Notes under the pieces: model-generated
Told to the model about the DNA's origin: nothing
Database searches by the model: none
The model's input: only the letters and a program-made list of their open reading frames with translations
Made by a program: the position numbers and the translations under genes
Shown: positions 1 to 12,640 of the stretch, piece by piece
Position numbering within the stretch: position 1 is the stretch's first letter
Layout: the number at the start of each line of letters is the position of its first letter
Origin: Adiantum capillus-veneris
Lineage: Eukaryota; Streptophyta; Polypodiopsida; Polypodiales; Pteridaceae
DNA: 64,000 nucleotides
Direction of reading: 5' to 3'
Assembly: GCA_014529385.2 (NCBI GenBank)
Contig: CM043956.1
Location: 66,080,281-66,144,280, forward strand

Positions 1-1047
1 GAGCCTCCTCATTTGCAATGGCAGATATAATAGTTGCAACAAATGGAGGAGCATTCACAACAATGCGAGCCTTTCTAAATTTATACACGCCAATCAGTCT
101 TTCAAATATCTCTTTGTTGTTTTGTTAATTGTGAAGCAAAACTTTTGCAGCATAGATTGAATGCTGCCTATCAAGAATCCAATGATGATAATCTTTAATT
201 TTTTTCTCTTCTACCTCTTCTACTACCAAAGGAGTCCCCTTCTTTGACTTTGCATTTCGAACAGGCATCAAATATGCACATGTTGCACGCTTGGTCATAC
301 TCTGTGAAAATCCAAATAACACTTTTTCAGCGTGTTTTTATCCATAATACGTGCACTATAGTGATCAGGAGCAAGCCAACAATTTTGAATAGGGATATCA
401 AATTCCCTAAATTGGAAAGGAAAATAGTTTATGTACTTATTCATTCCATCTGTATCTTTTTCTTGTCCTTTCACGGCCTCAGCTTCTAAAACATCTGGAT
501 CCACAATTCTCATCTTTGACATTGAACCCTCTGTTGATGAGGATGCCAAAGATGCATTGTCTACATCGAAAATGGAACTAGTTCGCTTAGCTGTTACTTT
601 CTGCACATTTGTTTGCTTGTATGTAGATGGTGGTCGCGAAGCTTTCACCTTTTTTCGTTGTAGTGTGGCAATGATGGAGCTTTGAAGTTGATCTAATGTG
701 ATATTTGGATTTAATTATGCAAACTTCTATCCTCGAGAAAACATTGTCTCTTCTTTGTTTCCAGGCATGTGCTCCAATGCATATGCTCCTGGAGTTAGTT
801 GAAATTCTAGATTCATTGGAACTAGAATGTCAATGCATTCCACCTCCGGATGACTATCAACTACAGATACAGATGCTTCCACAACAAGTCCAACATCTTC
901 AAACAAGCTGTCATTCTCCTTTTTGGCAATAAATAGATGCACCTTATGAAATTGTGCACCCACTATACAATGTATGTCCAAATACCATTTCCTAAGATCA
1001 TTGCAAGTATAGTCAACTGAGACAGCAAGACATCTTTCTTGAAACAA
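1..1047 (-). pseudogene. Broken gene of unknown type, possible ParB/sulfiredoxin-like domain, cut by window edge
   Basis: Minus-strand reading is in one frame from 1047 to about 295, broken only by two close stops near 710-725. It then shifts frame around 300-322, and after one stop near 125 stays readable to base 1. The middle part has a segment reading IPIQNCWLAPDHYSARIMD (about residues 85-103 of the 648-295 piece), followed after the frameshift by HHWILDRQHSIYAAK. This order, a short strand with an R-containing turn followed by a D(G)QHS-type box, recalls ParB/sulfiredoxin-like folds, where the box usually reads DGxH; here the glycine is arginine. That resemblance is weak and I infer it from motif shape only. 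The 3' end lies outside the window. It is clearly not functional: two stops, a frameshift and a further stop. Alternative: an internal ORF of an unrecognised transposon. Confidence 0.4.
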
Positions 1048-1079
1048 ACAAAAACCAAATGTTTTTTTAACATATACTC

Positions 1080-2608
1080 TTTTGTAATGGATTAAGTTTG
1101 TGTGAATACAAGGTCCACCACTTGTTCAAGCTAGATCTAAGCAAGTATACATAGTGATCTTTTAAGCTGGTAAACTAAGGAAAGAGAGAAGCAAGGTCCA
1201 CCACTCTTCCAAGCTCAGCTCTAGACAACATGGAGAGATTTGAGGTCTTCTAATATAGGCATGGATAAATGGTAGAAGGTTGAACACTTGTCCAATCTAT
1301 CATCTCTAGTAAAATGGGAGGTATGGACTTAAGATTCACCATGTAACCAACCTATACGTTATTGTATTATGAAGACTTGCAAAGAAAAGCTCCACCACTT
1401 ATCTAAGCTAGTTCCAAAATCAACATGGAGAGAAGCAAGCTCCACAATTTGTCCAAGCTCAGCTCCATTGAAACATGGAAAACCTATTATCCCTAGTAGC
1501 ATGAGTGGTTTAGTCTCAAGATTCACCATTTTCCACTCTATATCATTAATATAAGAAGAATTGGGTGTTAAGTTCTACCACTTGTCCAACCTATAAGGTT
1601 ATATCTTAAATGGTATTCTTTCTTACCACTTGGAATGCCCACGATATGTTTTACATGGGAATTTTGTTCCAAGGTCCACCACTTGTCCAAGCTAGGCTCC
1701 ATTAAAACATGGAGAGAAGAATGCTCCACCATTTCTCTAAGATCGACTCCATTGAAACATGGAGAGAAGCAAGCTCCACCATGTCTCCAAGATACCAGGC
1801 TCCATTGAAATACCTTAAACCCACGATACTTTGTACATGGGGGTTTAAATTCAAGGTCCACCAATTCTTTAACCTATTAATCCTAGTAGCATGAGTGGTT
1901 TGGTCTCAAGATTCATTCCACTCTAAGTTATTATATTGAGAAGATCTGGGTGTTAAGGTCCACCACTTGTCCAACCTATAAAGGCTATATCTTAAATAGT
2001 ATTCTTTCTCACCACTTGGAATGTCCATGATATGTTTAACATGGGGGTTTGGCTCCAAGGTCCACCACTTGTCCAAGCTAACGCTATTGAAACATAGAGA
2101 GAAGCAAAGGTCCACCACTTCTCCAAGCTAGGCTCCATTGAAACATGAAGAGAAGGATGCTCCACCATTTCTCAAAGATAGGCTCCATTGAAACTTGGAA
2201 TAAAGCAAGCTCCACCATGTCTCCAAGATGCTAGGCTCCATTAAAATATCCTAAACCCAGGATATCTTTCTCACCACTTGTCCAATCTATTATGCCTAGT
2301 AGAATTAGTGGTTTGGTTTCAAGATTCACCACTAGTCAACTCTATGTCATTATATTAAGTATTGGGTGTTAAAGTTCACCACTTGTCTAACCTATAAGGT
2401 TATATCTAAAATGGTATTATTTCTCACCACTTGGAATAACCATGATATGTTTTAAATGGGGATTTAGATCCAAGGTCCATCGCTTGTCCAAGCTAACTCT
2501 ATTGAAACATACAGAGAAGCAAGATTAGCACTTGTCCACTCTATGTCATCATATTAAGAAGAATTGGGTGTTGAATCCCACCACTTGGCCAACCTATAAT
2601 GCTATATC
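1080..2608. repeat. Satellite A array, first block
   Basis: Degenerate copies of the window's main satellite. The unit of about 440 bp runs from a GGGTGTTAAGGTCCACCAC box through several subunits of about 50 bp (each of the form GGTCCACCACTTGTCCAAGC, then GCTCCATTGAAACATGGAGAGAAG) to a CTATGTCATTATATTAAGAAG end. The first copies, up to about 1550, are more diverged and partial than those further right, as expected at the edge of an array. No coding potential. Confidence 0.85.
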
Positions 2609-3917
2609 TTAACACTAGAATGGTAACAGGACACTTTTATGTCCTTGGACACTTTTGTGTCCTGTTAAGTGACCATTTTCTTGAATTATTTGAAGAGTAT
2701 GAAAATGAATTTCTAGGTGCTATATATCCACAAATTTTCCTTATGAGCTGAAAAAAACCTAGCATTTTTTTTTGAGTATCGATCTCACCATTAACCTTAC
2801 TCTTGCACAACATTTTTGAACCTAAACTGTGTGAAAAAACGGGTCCTGATTTTGGCTTTATTTCAATTTTTGGAAACTATACCACTCTAAACTTCATGTT
2901 TGTGAGGTTTAGATGGCTAGAGGTTAGGTCTTCATAGTTCTTAACATGTTTTGATGCTTGTAGGGAGAGGTAAGTGTTAAAATTGAAAGTTATGACCAAT
3001 TTACAAGAATTGCATAATCCTGTTTTTTGGCCAAAATTAGCACTTTTATGATTTTTTTGGTGGCTTTCTTGATATCCAAATTCAATTTTGATTGTGTAAG
3101 TGTAATGTATAACATAATCTAATCTTCCTTGAGTTTTGGGGGACCTAATATGCTATATATCATAGTATATGATGATGGTTGAGTTTTTTGATTGCTGAAG
3201 AATATGATACATTTTAGAGTAGCAAGTATAACTTTCTCAATATTGCTAGTTTCTTAGGCAAATTGTGTGTATTTTGTAGATAGTAACCATATCTAATCAT
3301 AGACTACAAACTTGGCTAGATATTGAGTAGTTTCTATGGGTTTCTAGAGGTCATAATGCTAAACCCAATTTTTTCATTTTTGCTTTATTTAGCACTTTAT
3401 CATTTCCCCCAAGGTTCTTATTGTAAGAGATCCATTATACTTTTGACATGATCCATGGATCATTTTGAATCCAAAGGCCCAAAGGGAACTAAGAAAACAT
3501 GTATATAGTATCTGTATTGAGTGTGACTATAGAAACTTTGATGATAGGTCCGCAGAATGGCAAAAATGCAACAGTGAGGTAAAATCAACCATATTTTTTG
3601 GTCACCAACCCATTGAAGTTAACGGGGCATTTTATCTCATGACCTACAAAAATCCCCACTCTTATTTATATGGAATCAACCGTAAGAAATTGTTGTTTTG
3701 GGCAAAATGCATTGGGCCATCAACTTTGGAGGCTTGTAGTGACCAAGGGATGAGAAAAATTATAAGTTTCTTATATTTGACGTATGTAGTAGTTATTGAA
3801 CTATAAGCTCATCAAAGGATTCTTCAAAATGAGTGGATCTACTATGGTTTTGGAAATTTTTCCCAAAACCCTGAAAGGACACTTTTATGTCCTGTTAGGT
3901 TACTATTCTAGTGTTAA
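2609..3917. mobile_element. TTAA-flanked inverted-repeat element, copy 1 (non-autonomous)
   Basis: A 1301-bp element (2613-3913) interrupts a satellite unit and is bounded on both sides by TTAA (2609-2612 and 3914-3917). Uninterrupted satellite units read TATCTTAAATGG at this point, so one TTAA is the target and the other its duplicate. Ends are inverted repeats beginning CACTAGAATGGTAAC, with A for G in the right arm here. Just inside are imperfect palindromes of the form GGACACTTTTATGTCC. There is no transposase. A 113-codon open frame (3465-3806) matches nothing I know and is aligned with non-ORF DNA in other copies. This copy lacks about 38 bp (near 3570) present in the other three. TTAA target duplication is the hallmark of piggyBac; a TA-target Tc1/mariner reading, with the ends one base longer, cannot be excluded. 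Confidence 0.8.
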
Positions 3918-6900
3918 ATGGTATTCTTTCTCACCACTTAGAATTCCCATGATATTTTTTACAAGGGGGTTTTGTTCCAAGGTCCACCACTTGTCCAAGC
4001 TAGGCTCCATTGAAACATGTAGAGAAGGATGCTCCAACAAGTCTCCAAGATGTTAGGCTCCATTGAAATACCTTAAACTCATGATATTTTGTACATGGGG
4101 GGTTTACATTCAAATTTCACCACTTGTCCAACCTATTATCCCTAGAAACAAGAGTGAATTGATCTCAAGATTCACTAAGAGTTCACTCTATGTCATTGTA
4201 TTGAGAAGATCTGGGTGTTAACGTCCACCACTTGTCCAACCTATAAGGCTATATTATCCTAAATGATGTTTTTTCTTACCACTTGAAAACCCACGATATT
4301 CTGTACATGGGGGGTTAACATTCAAGGTCACCACTTGTCCAACCTATTATCTCTAATATCATGAGTGATTTGGTCTCAAGATTCACCACTTTTTCACTCT
4401 ATGTCATTATATTAAGAAGATCTGGGTGTTAAGGTTCACCACTTGTCCCACCTATAAGGCTATATCTTAAATGGTATTCTTTCTCACCACTTGGAATTCC
4501 CATGATAAGTTTTACATGGGAGTTTGGTTCCAAGGTCCACCACTTGTCCAAGCTAACTCTATTTAAACATAGAGAGAAGCAAAGGTCCACCACTTGTCCA
4601 AGCTAGGCTCCATTGAAACATGGAGGGAAGCGTGCTCCACCATTTGTTCAAGATAACCTACATTGAATGAAGAGAAGCAAGCTCCACCATGTATCCAAGA
4701 TGCTAAGCTCCATTGAAATACCTTAAACCCATGATATTTTGTACATGGGGGTTTTACATTCAAGGTCCACCACTTGTCCAACCTATTGTCCCTAGTAGCA
4801 TGAGTGATTTGGTCTCAAGATTCACCAATTTTCCACTCTATGTCATTATATTAAGAATATCTGGGTGTTAAGGTCCACCACTTATCCAACCTATAAGGTT
4901 ATATCTTAAAGGATATTCTTTCTCACCACTTGGAATGACCATGATAGGTTTTACATGGGGGTTTGGTTCCAAGGTCCACCACTTCTCCAAGCTAGACTCC
5001 ATTGGAACATGGAGAGAAGGATGCTACACCATTTCTCCAAGATAGGCTCCATTGAAACATGAAGAGAAACAAGCTGCACCATGTCTCCATGATGCTAGGT
5101 CATATGTGGGGTTTAATTTCAAGGACCACCACTTGTATAACCTATTATCCCTAGTATCATGAGTGGTTTGGTCTCCAGATTCACCACTTTTTCACTCTAT
5201 GTCATTATATTAAGAAGATTTGGGTGTTAAGGTCCAACACTTGTCCAACCTATAAGGCTATATCTTAAATGGTTTTCTTTCCCACCGCTTGTAATGCACA
5301 TGATAGGTTTTACATGGGGGTTTGGTTCCAAGGTCCACCACTTGTCCAAGCTAACTCTATTGAAACATAGAGAGAAGCAAAGGTCCACCACTTGTCCAAG
5401 CTAGGCTCCATTGAAACATGGAAAGAAGGATGCTCTACGATTTGTCTAAGATAGTCTCCATTGAAACATGAAGAGAAGCAAGATTCACCATGTCTCGAAG
5501 ATGCTAGGCTCCACTGAAATTCCTTAAACCCATGATATTTTGTACATGGGGGGTTTACGTGCAAGGTCCACCACTTTTCCAACCTATTATCCCTAGTAGC
5601 ATGAGTGGTTTGGTCTCGAGAAACACCAGTTTTCCACTCTATGTCATTATATTAAGAAGATCTGGGTGTTAAGGTCTGCCACTTGTCCAACCTATAAGGC
5701 TATATCCTAAAGAGTATTCTTTCTCACCACTTGGAATGACCATGATAGGTTTTACATGGGGATTTGGTTCCAAGGTCCACCACTTGTCCAAGCTAACTCT
5801 ATTCAAACATAGAGAGAAGCAAAGGTCCACCACTTGTCCAAGCTAGTCTGCATTGAAACATGGAGAGAAGGCTGCTGAACCATTTCTCCAAGATAGGCTC
5901 CATTGAAACATGAAGAGAAGCAAGCTGCACCATACCTCCAAGATTCTAGGGTCCATTGAAATACCTTAAACCCACAAAAAATTATACATGTGGGGTTTAC
6001 ATTCAAGGTGCAACACTTGTCCAACCTATTATCCCTAGTAGCATGAGTGGTTTGGTCTCAAGATTCACCACTTTTCCACTCTATGTCATTATATTAAAAG
6101 GCTCTGGGTGTTAAAGTCCACCACTTGTCCAACCTTTAATGCTATATCTTAAATGGTATTCTTTCTCACCACTTGGAATGCCCATGATAGGGTTTACAAG
6201 GGGGTTTGGTTCCAAGATCCACCATTTGTCCAAGCTAACTCTATAGAAACATAGAGAGAAGCAAAGGTCCACCACTTGTCCAAGCTAGGCTCCATTGAAA
6301 CATGGAGAGAAGGATGCTCCACCATTTATCCAAGATAGGCTCCATTGAAACATGAAGAGAAGCAATCTGCACCATGTTTCCGAGATGCTAGGATCCATTG
6401 AAATACCTCAAACCCACAATATTTTGTATATGGAGGGTTTACATTCAAGGTCCACCACTTGTCCAACCTATTATCCCTAGTAGCATGAGTGGTTTGGTTT
6501 CAAGATTTACCACTGTTCCACTCTATGTCATTATATTAAGAAGATGTGGGTGTTAAGGTCCACCACTTGTCCAACCTATATGGCTATATCTTAAAGGGTA
6601 TTCTTTCTCAACACTTGGAATGACCATGATAGGTTTTACATGGTTGTTTGGTTCCAATGTCCACCACTTGTCTAAGCTAGGCTTCATTGAAACATGGAGA
6701 GAAGAATGCCTCACCATTTATCCAAGATAGGATGCATTGAAACATGAAGAGGAGCAAGCTGCACCATGTCTCCGAGATTCTAGGCTTCATCGAAGTACCT
6801 TAAACCCATGATATTTTGTATATGCGGGGTTTACAATTAAGGTGCACCACTTGTCTAACCTATTATCCCTAGTAGCATGAGTGGTTTGGTCTTAAGATGC

Positions 6901-7580
6901 ACCACTTTTCTACTCTATGTCATTATATTAAGAAGATATAGGTGTTAAGGTCCACCAGTGATCCAAACTATAAGGCTATATCTCAAATGGTATTCTTTCC
7001 CACCACTTGGAATGCACATGATAGGTTTTACATGGGGGTTTGGTTCCAAGGTCCACCACTTGTCTAAGATAACTCTATTGAAACATAGAGAGAAGAAAAG
7101 GTCCACCACTTGGCCAAGCTAGGCTCCATTGAAACATGGAGATAAGGATGCTCCACCATTTCTCCAAGATAGGCTCCATTGAAACATGAAGAGAAGCAAG
7201 CTGTACCATGTCTCCAAGATGCTAGGCTCCATTGAAATACCTGAAACTCATGATATTTTGTACATGGGGGGTTTACATTCAAATTTCACCACTTTTCCAA
7301 TCTATTATCCCTAGAAATAAGAGTGGATTGATCTCAACATTCACTAAGAGTTCACTCTATGTCATTATATTAAGAAGTTCTTGGTGTTAAGGTGCACCAC
7401 TTGTCCAACCTATAAGGCTATATTATCCTAAATGGTGTTTTTTCCTTCCACTTGAAAACCCACGATATTTTGTACATGGGTGGTTTACATTCAAGGTCAC
7501 CACTTGTCCAACCTATTATCTCTAATATCATGAGTGGTTTGGTCTCAAGATTCACCACTTTTTCAGTCTATGTCATTATA
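3918..7580. repeat. Satellite A array, second block
   Basis: About eight consecutive units of satellite A, phased by the GGGTGTTAAGGTCC box near 4215, 4425, 4865, 5223, 5667, 6107, 6548 and 6945. Most spacings are about 440 bp; shorter ones reflect loss of some 50-bp subunits. Each unit also carries a conserved TACATGGGGGTTTGGTTCC segment and a CCTATTATCCCTAGTAGCAT segment. From about 6110 the sequence is the left half of a 3.71-kb tandem duplication. Confidence 0.9.
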
Positions 7581-8928
7581 TTAACACTAGAATGGTAACA
7601 AGACACTTTTATGTCCTTGGACACTTTTGTGTCCTATTAAGTGACCATTTCGCTTCAAATATTTGAAGAGTATGAAAATGAATTTCTAGATGCTATATAT
7701 CCACAAAGTTGCCTTATGAGCTGAAAAAAACATAGCATTTTTTTTTAAGTATCGATCTCACCATTAACCTTACTCTTGCACAACATTTTTTAACCTAAAC
7801 TGTGTGAAAAAACGGGTCCTATTTTTCGTTTTTTTTCAATTTTTGGCAACTATACCACTCTAAACTTCATGTTTGTGAGGGTTAGATGGCTAGAGGTTAG
7901 GCCTTCATAGTTCTCAACATGTTTTGATGCTTGTAGGGAGAGCTAAGTGTTAAAATTGAAAGTTATGACCAATTTACAAGAATTGCATAATCTTGTTTTT
8001 TGGCCAAAATTAGCACTATTATGATTTTTTTGGTGGCTTTCTTGATATCCAAATTCAATTTTGATTGTGTGAGTGTAATGTATAACATAAAGCTAATCTT
8101 ACTTGAGTTTTGGGGGACCTAATATGCTATATAGCATAGTATATGATAATGGTTGAGTTTTTCGATTGTTGAAGAATTCGATACATTTTAGAGTAGCAAG
8201 TATAACTTTCTCAATATTGCTAGTTTCTTAGGCCAATTGTGTGTATTTTGTAGGTAGTAACCATATCTAATCATAGACTACAAACTTGGCTAGATATTGA
8301 GTAGTTTCTATGGGTTTCTAGAGGTCATAATGCTAAATCCAGTTTTTTCATGTTTGCTGTATTTAGCACTTTATCATTGCCCCCAAGGTTCCAATTGTAA
8401 GAGATCGATTATCCTTTTGACATGCTCCATGGCTCCTTTTGAATCCAAAGGCCCAAACGAAACTAATAAAACATGTATATAGTATCTGTATTGAGTGTGA
8501 CTATAGAAACTTTGATGATAGGTCCGCTGAATGGCAAAAATGCAACTTTTTTGTACCTTCTTTTTTTGCCCAAAAAAAAAATAGTGAGGTAATAGCAACT
8601 ATCTATTTTGGTCACCAACCCATTGAAGTTAACGAGGCATTTCATCTCATGTCCTACAAAAATCCCCACTCTTATTTATATGCAATCAACCATAAGAAAT
8701 TGCTGTTTTGGGGTAAAATGCACTAGTCCATCAACTTTGGAGGCTTGTAGTCATCAAGAGATGAGAAAAATTACAAGTTTATCATTTTTTCCATATGTAG
8801 TAGTTATTGAAATATAAGCTCATGAAAGGATTTTTCAAAATGAATGGATCTACTATGGTTTTGGATTTTTTTCCCAACACCATGAAAGGACACTTTTATG
8901 TCCTGTTAGGTTACCATTCTAGTGTTAA
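7581..8928. mobile_element. TTAA-flanked inverted-repeat element, copy 2
   Basis: 1340-bp element (7585-8924) between TTAA at 7581-7584 and TTAA at 8925-8928. The unoccupied satellite sequence is CATTATATTAAGAAGATC, so this is a different position of the satellite unit from copy 1, again a TTAA. The inverted ends match for 15 bases (CACTAGAATGGTAAC). The interior has the 38-bp T-run/A-run segment missing from copy 1. Small open frames in both directions at 8297-8817 are not conserved as protein and I do not call them genes. Confidence 0.82.
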
Positions 8929-11294
8929 GAAGATCTGGGTGTTAAGGTCCACTACTTGTCCCACCTACAAGGCTATATCTTAAACGGTATTCTTTCTCAC
9001 CACTTGAAATGCCCATGATAAGTTTTACATGGGAGTTTGGTTCCAAGGTCTACCACTTGTCCAAGCTCACTCTATTGAGACATAGAGAGAAGCAAAGGTC
9101 CACCACTTGTCCAAGCTAGGCTCCATTGAAGCATGGAGGGAAGCATGGTCCACCATTTGTTCGAGATAGGCTACATTTAATGAAGAGAAGCAAGCTCCAT
9201 CATGTCTCCAAGATGCTAGGCTCCATTGAAATACCTTAAACCCATGATATTTTGTACATGGTGGGTTTACATTCAAGGTCCACCACTTGTCCAACCTATT
9301 ATCTCTAGTAGCATGAGTGATTTGGTCTCAAGATTCACCACTTTTCCACTCTATGTCATTATATTAAGAATATCTGGGTGTTAAGGTCCACCACTTATCC
9401 AACCTATAAGGTTATATCTTAAAGGGTATTCTTTCTCACCACTTAGAATGACCATGATAGGTTTTACATGGGATTTTGGTTCCAAGGTATACCACTTGTC
9501 CAAGCTAACTCTATTGAAACATAGAGAGAAGCAAACGTCCACCACTTGTCCAAGGTAGACTCTATTGAAACATGGAGACAAGGATGCTCCACCATTTCTC
9601 CAAGATAGGCTCCATTGAAACATGAAGAGAAGTAAGTTGCACCATGTCTCTGCGATGCTAGGTCCATTGAAATAACTTAAACCCATGATATTTTGTATAT
9701 GTGGGGTTTAATTTCAAGGTCCACCACTTGTCCAACCTATTATCCCTAGTAGCAAGAGTGGTTTTGGTCTCAAGATTCACCACTTTTTCACTCTACGTCA
9801 TTGTATTAAAAAGATTTGGGTGTTAAGGTTCAACACTTGTCCAACCTTTAATGCTATATCTTAAATGGTATTCTTTCTCACCACTTGGAATGCCCATGAT
9901 AGCGTTTACAAGGGGGTTTGGTTCCCAGATCCACCATTTGTCCAAGCTAACTCTATAGAAACATAGAGAGAATCAAAGGTCCACTACTTGTCCAAGCTAG
10001 GCTCCATTGAAACATGGAGAGAAGGATGCTCCACCATTTATCCAAGATAGGCTCCATTGAAACATGAAGAGAAGCAAGTTGCACCATGTTTCCGAGATGC
10101 TACGATCCATTGAAATACCTTAAACCCACAATATTTTGTATATGGAGGGTGTACATTCAAGGTCCAACACTTGTCCAACCTATTATCCCTAGTAGCATGA
10201 GTGGTTTGGTTTCAAGATTTACCACTTTTCCACTCTATGTCATTATATTAAGAAGATGTGGGTGTTAAGGTCCACCACTTGTCCAACCTATATGGCTATA
10301 TCTTAAAGGGTATTCTTTCTCACCTCTTGGAATGACCATGATAGGTTTTACATGGTTGTTTGGTTCCAAGGTCCACCACTTGTCTAAGCTAGGCTTCATT
10401 GAAACATGGAGAAAAGGATGCTTCACCATTTATCCAAGATAGGATGCATTGAAATATGAAGAGGAGCAAGATGCACCATGTCTTCGAGATTCTAGGCTTC
10501 ATCGAAGTACCGTAAACCCATGATATTTTGTATATGGGGGGTTTACATTCAAGGTCCACCACTTGTCTAACCTATTATCCCTAGTAGCATGAGTGGTTTG
10601 GTCTTAAGATGCACCACTTTTCTACTCTATGTCATTATATTAAGAAGATATGGGTGTTAACGTCCACCAGTGATCCAAACTATAAGGCCATATCTCAAAT
10701 GGCATTCTTTCCCACCACTTGGAATGCACATGATAGGTTTTACATGGGGGTTTGGTTCCAAGGTCCACCACTTGTCTAAGATAACTCTATTGAAACATAG
10801 AGAGAAGAAGAGGTCCACCACTTGGCCAAGCTAGGCTCCATTGAGACATGGAGAGAAGGATGCTCCACCATTTCTCCAAGATAGGCTCCATTGAAACATG
10901 AAGAGAAGAAAGTTGTACCATGTCTCCAAGATGCTATGCTCCATTGAAATACCTGAAACTCATGATATTTTGTACATGGGGGGTTTACATTCAAATTTCA
11001 TCACTTTTCCAACCTATTATCCCTAGAAACAAGAGTGGATTGATCTCAAGATTCACTAAGACTTCACTCTATGTCATTATATTAAGAAGATCTGGGTGTT
11101 AAGGTGCACCACTTGTCCAACCTATAAGGCTATATTATTCTAAATGGTGTTTTTTTTCTTTCCACTTGAAAACCCACGATATTTTGTACATGGGCGGTTT
11201 GCATTCAAGGTCACCACTTGTCCAACCTATTATCTCTAATATCATGAGTGGTTTGGTCTCAAGATTCACCACTTTTTCAGTCTATGTCATTATA
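8929..11294. repeat. Satellite A array, third block
   Basis: Satellite A units between element copies 2 and 3, spanning the junction of the 3.71-kb tandem duplication near 9822. Same unit structure as the block to the left, with subunit losses. Confidence 0.88.
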
Positions 11295-12640
11295 TTAACA
11301 CTAGAATGGTAACAAGACACTTTTATGTCCTTGGACACTTTTGTGTCCTATTAAGTGACCATTTCGCTTGAAATATTTGAAGAGTATGAAAATGAATTTC
11401 TAGGTGCTATATATCCACAAAGTTGCCTTATGAGCTGGAAAAAACATAGCATTTTTTTTTGAGTATTGATCTCACCATTAACCTTACTGTTGCACAACAT
11501 TTTTTAACCTAAACTGTGTGAAAAAACGGGTCCTGTTTTTGGTTTTTTTTCAATTTTTGGCAACTATACCACTCTAAACTTCATGTTTGTGAGGGTTAGA
11601 TGGCTAGAGGTTAGGCCTTCATAGTTCTCAACATGTTCTGATGCTTGTAGGGAGAGCTAAGTGTTAAAATTGAAAGTTATGACCAATTTACAAGAATTGC
11701 ATAATCTTGTTTTTTGGCCAAAATTAGCACTATTATGAACTTTTTGGTGGCTTTCTTGATATCCAAATTCAATTTTGATTGTGTGAGTGTAATGTATAAC
11801 ATAAAGCTAATCTTACTTGAGTTTTGGGGGACCTAATATGCTATATAGCATAGTATATGATGATGGTTGAGTTTTTTGATTGTTGAAGAATTCGATATAT
11901 TCTAGAGTAGCAAGTATAACTTTCTCAATATTGCTAGTTTCTTAGGCCAATTGTGTGTATTTTGTAGGTAGTAACCATATCTAATCATAGACTACAAACT
12001 TGGCTAGATATTGAGTAGTTTCTTTGGGTTTCTAGAGGTCATAAGGCTAAATCCAGTTTTTTCATGTTTGCTGTATTTAGCACTTTATCATTGCCCCCAA
12101 GGTTCCAATTGTAAGAGATCCATTATCCTTTTGACATGCTCCATGGCTCCTTTTGAATCCAAAGGCCCAAAGGAAACTAATAAAACATGTATATAGTATC
12201 TGTATTGAGTGTGACTATAGAAACTTTGATGATAGGTCCGTTGAATGGCAAAAATGCAACTTTTTTGTACCTTTTTTTTTGCCCAAAAAAAAAATAGTGA
12301 GGTAATAGCAACTATCTATTTTGGTCACCAACCCATTGAAGTTAACGAGGCATTTCATCTCATGTCCTACAAAAATCCCCACTCTTATTTATATGCAATC
12401 AACCATAAGAAATTGTTGTTTTGGGTAAAATGCACTGATCCATCAACTTTGGAGGCTTGTAGTCATCAAGAGATGAGAAAAATTACAAGTTTATCATTTT
12501 TTCCATATGTAGTAGTTATTGAAATATAAGCTCATGAAAGGATTTTTCAAAATGAATGGATCTACTATGGTTTTGGATTTTTTTCCCAACACCATGAAAG
12601 GACACTTTTATGTCCTGTTAGGTTACCATTCTAGTGTTAA
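11295..12640. mobile_element. TTAA-flanked inverted-repeat element, copy 3 (duplicate of copy 2)
   Basis: 1338-bp element (11299-12636) with TTAA on each side (11295-11298, 12637-12640). The flanking satellite is the same as around copy 2 for hundreds of bases on both sides. This copy therefore arose by the 3.71-kb segmental duplication and not by a separate transposition. It differs from copy 2 by scattered substitutions. Confidence 0.82.

Noticed and set aside
3465-3806. 113-codon open frame inside TTAA element copy 1 as a gene
   Set aside because: The corresponding DNA in copies 2-4 has an extra 38 bp and different frames. There is no known domain and no sign of selection on protein.
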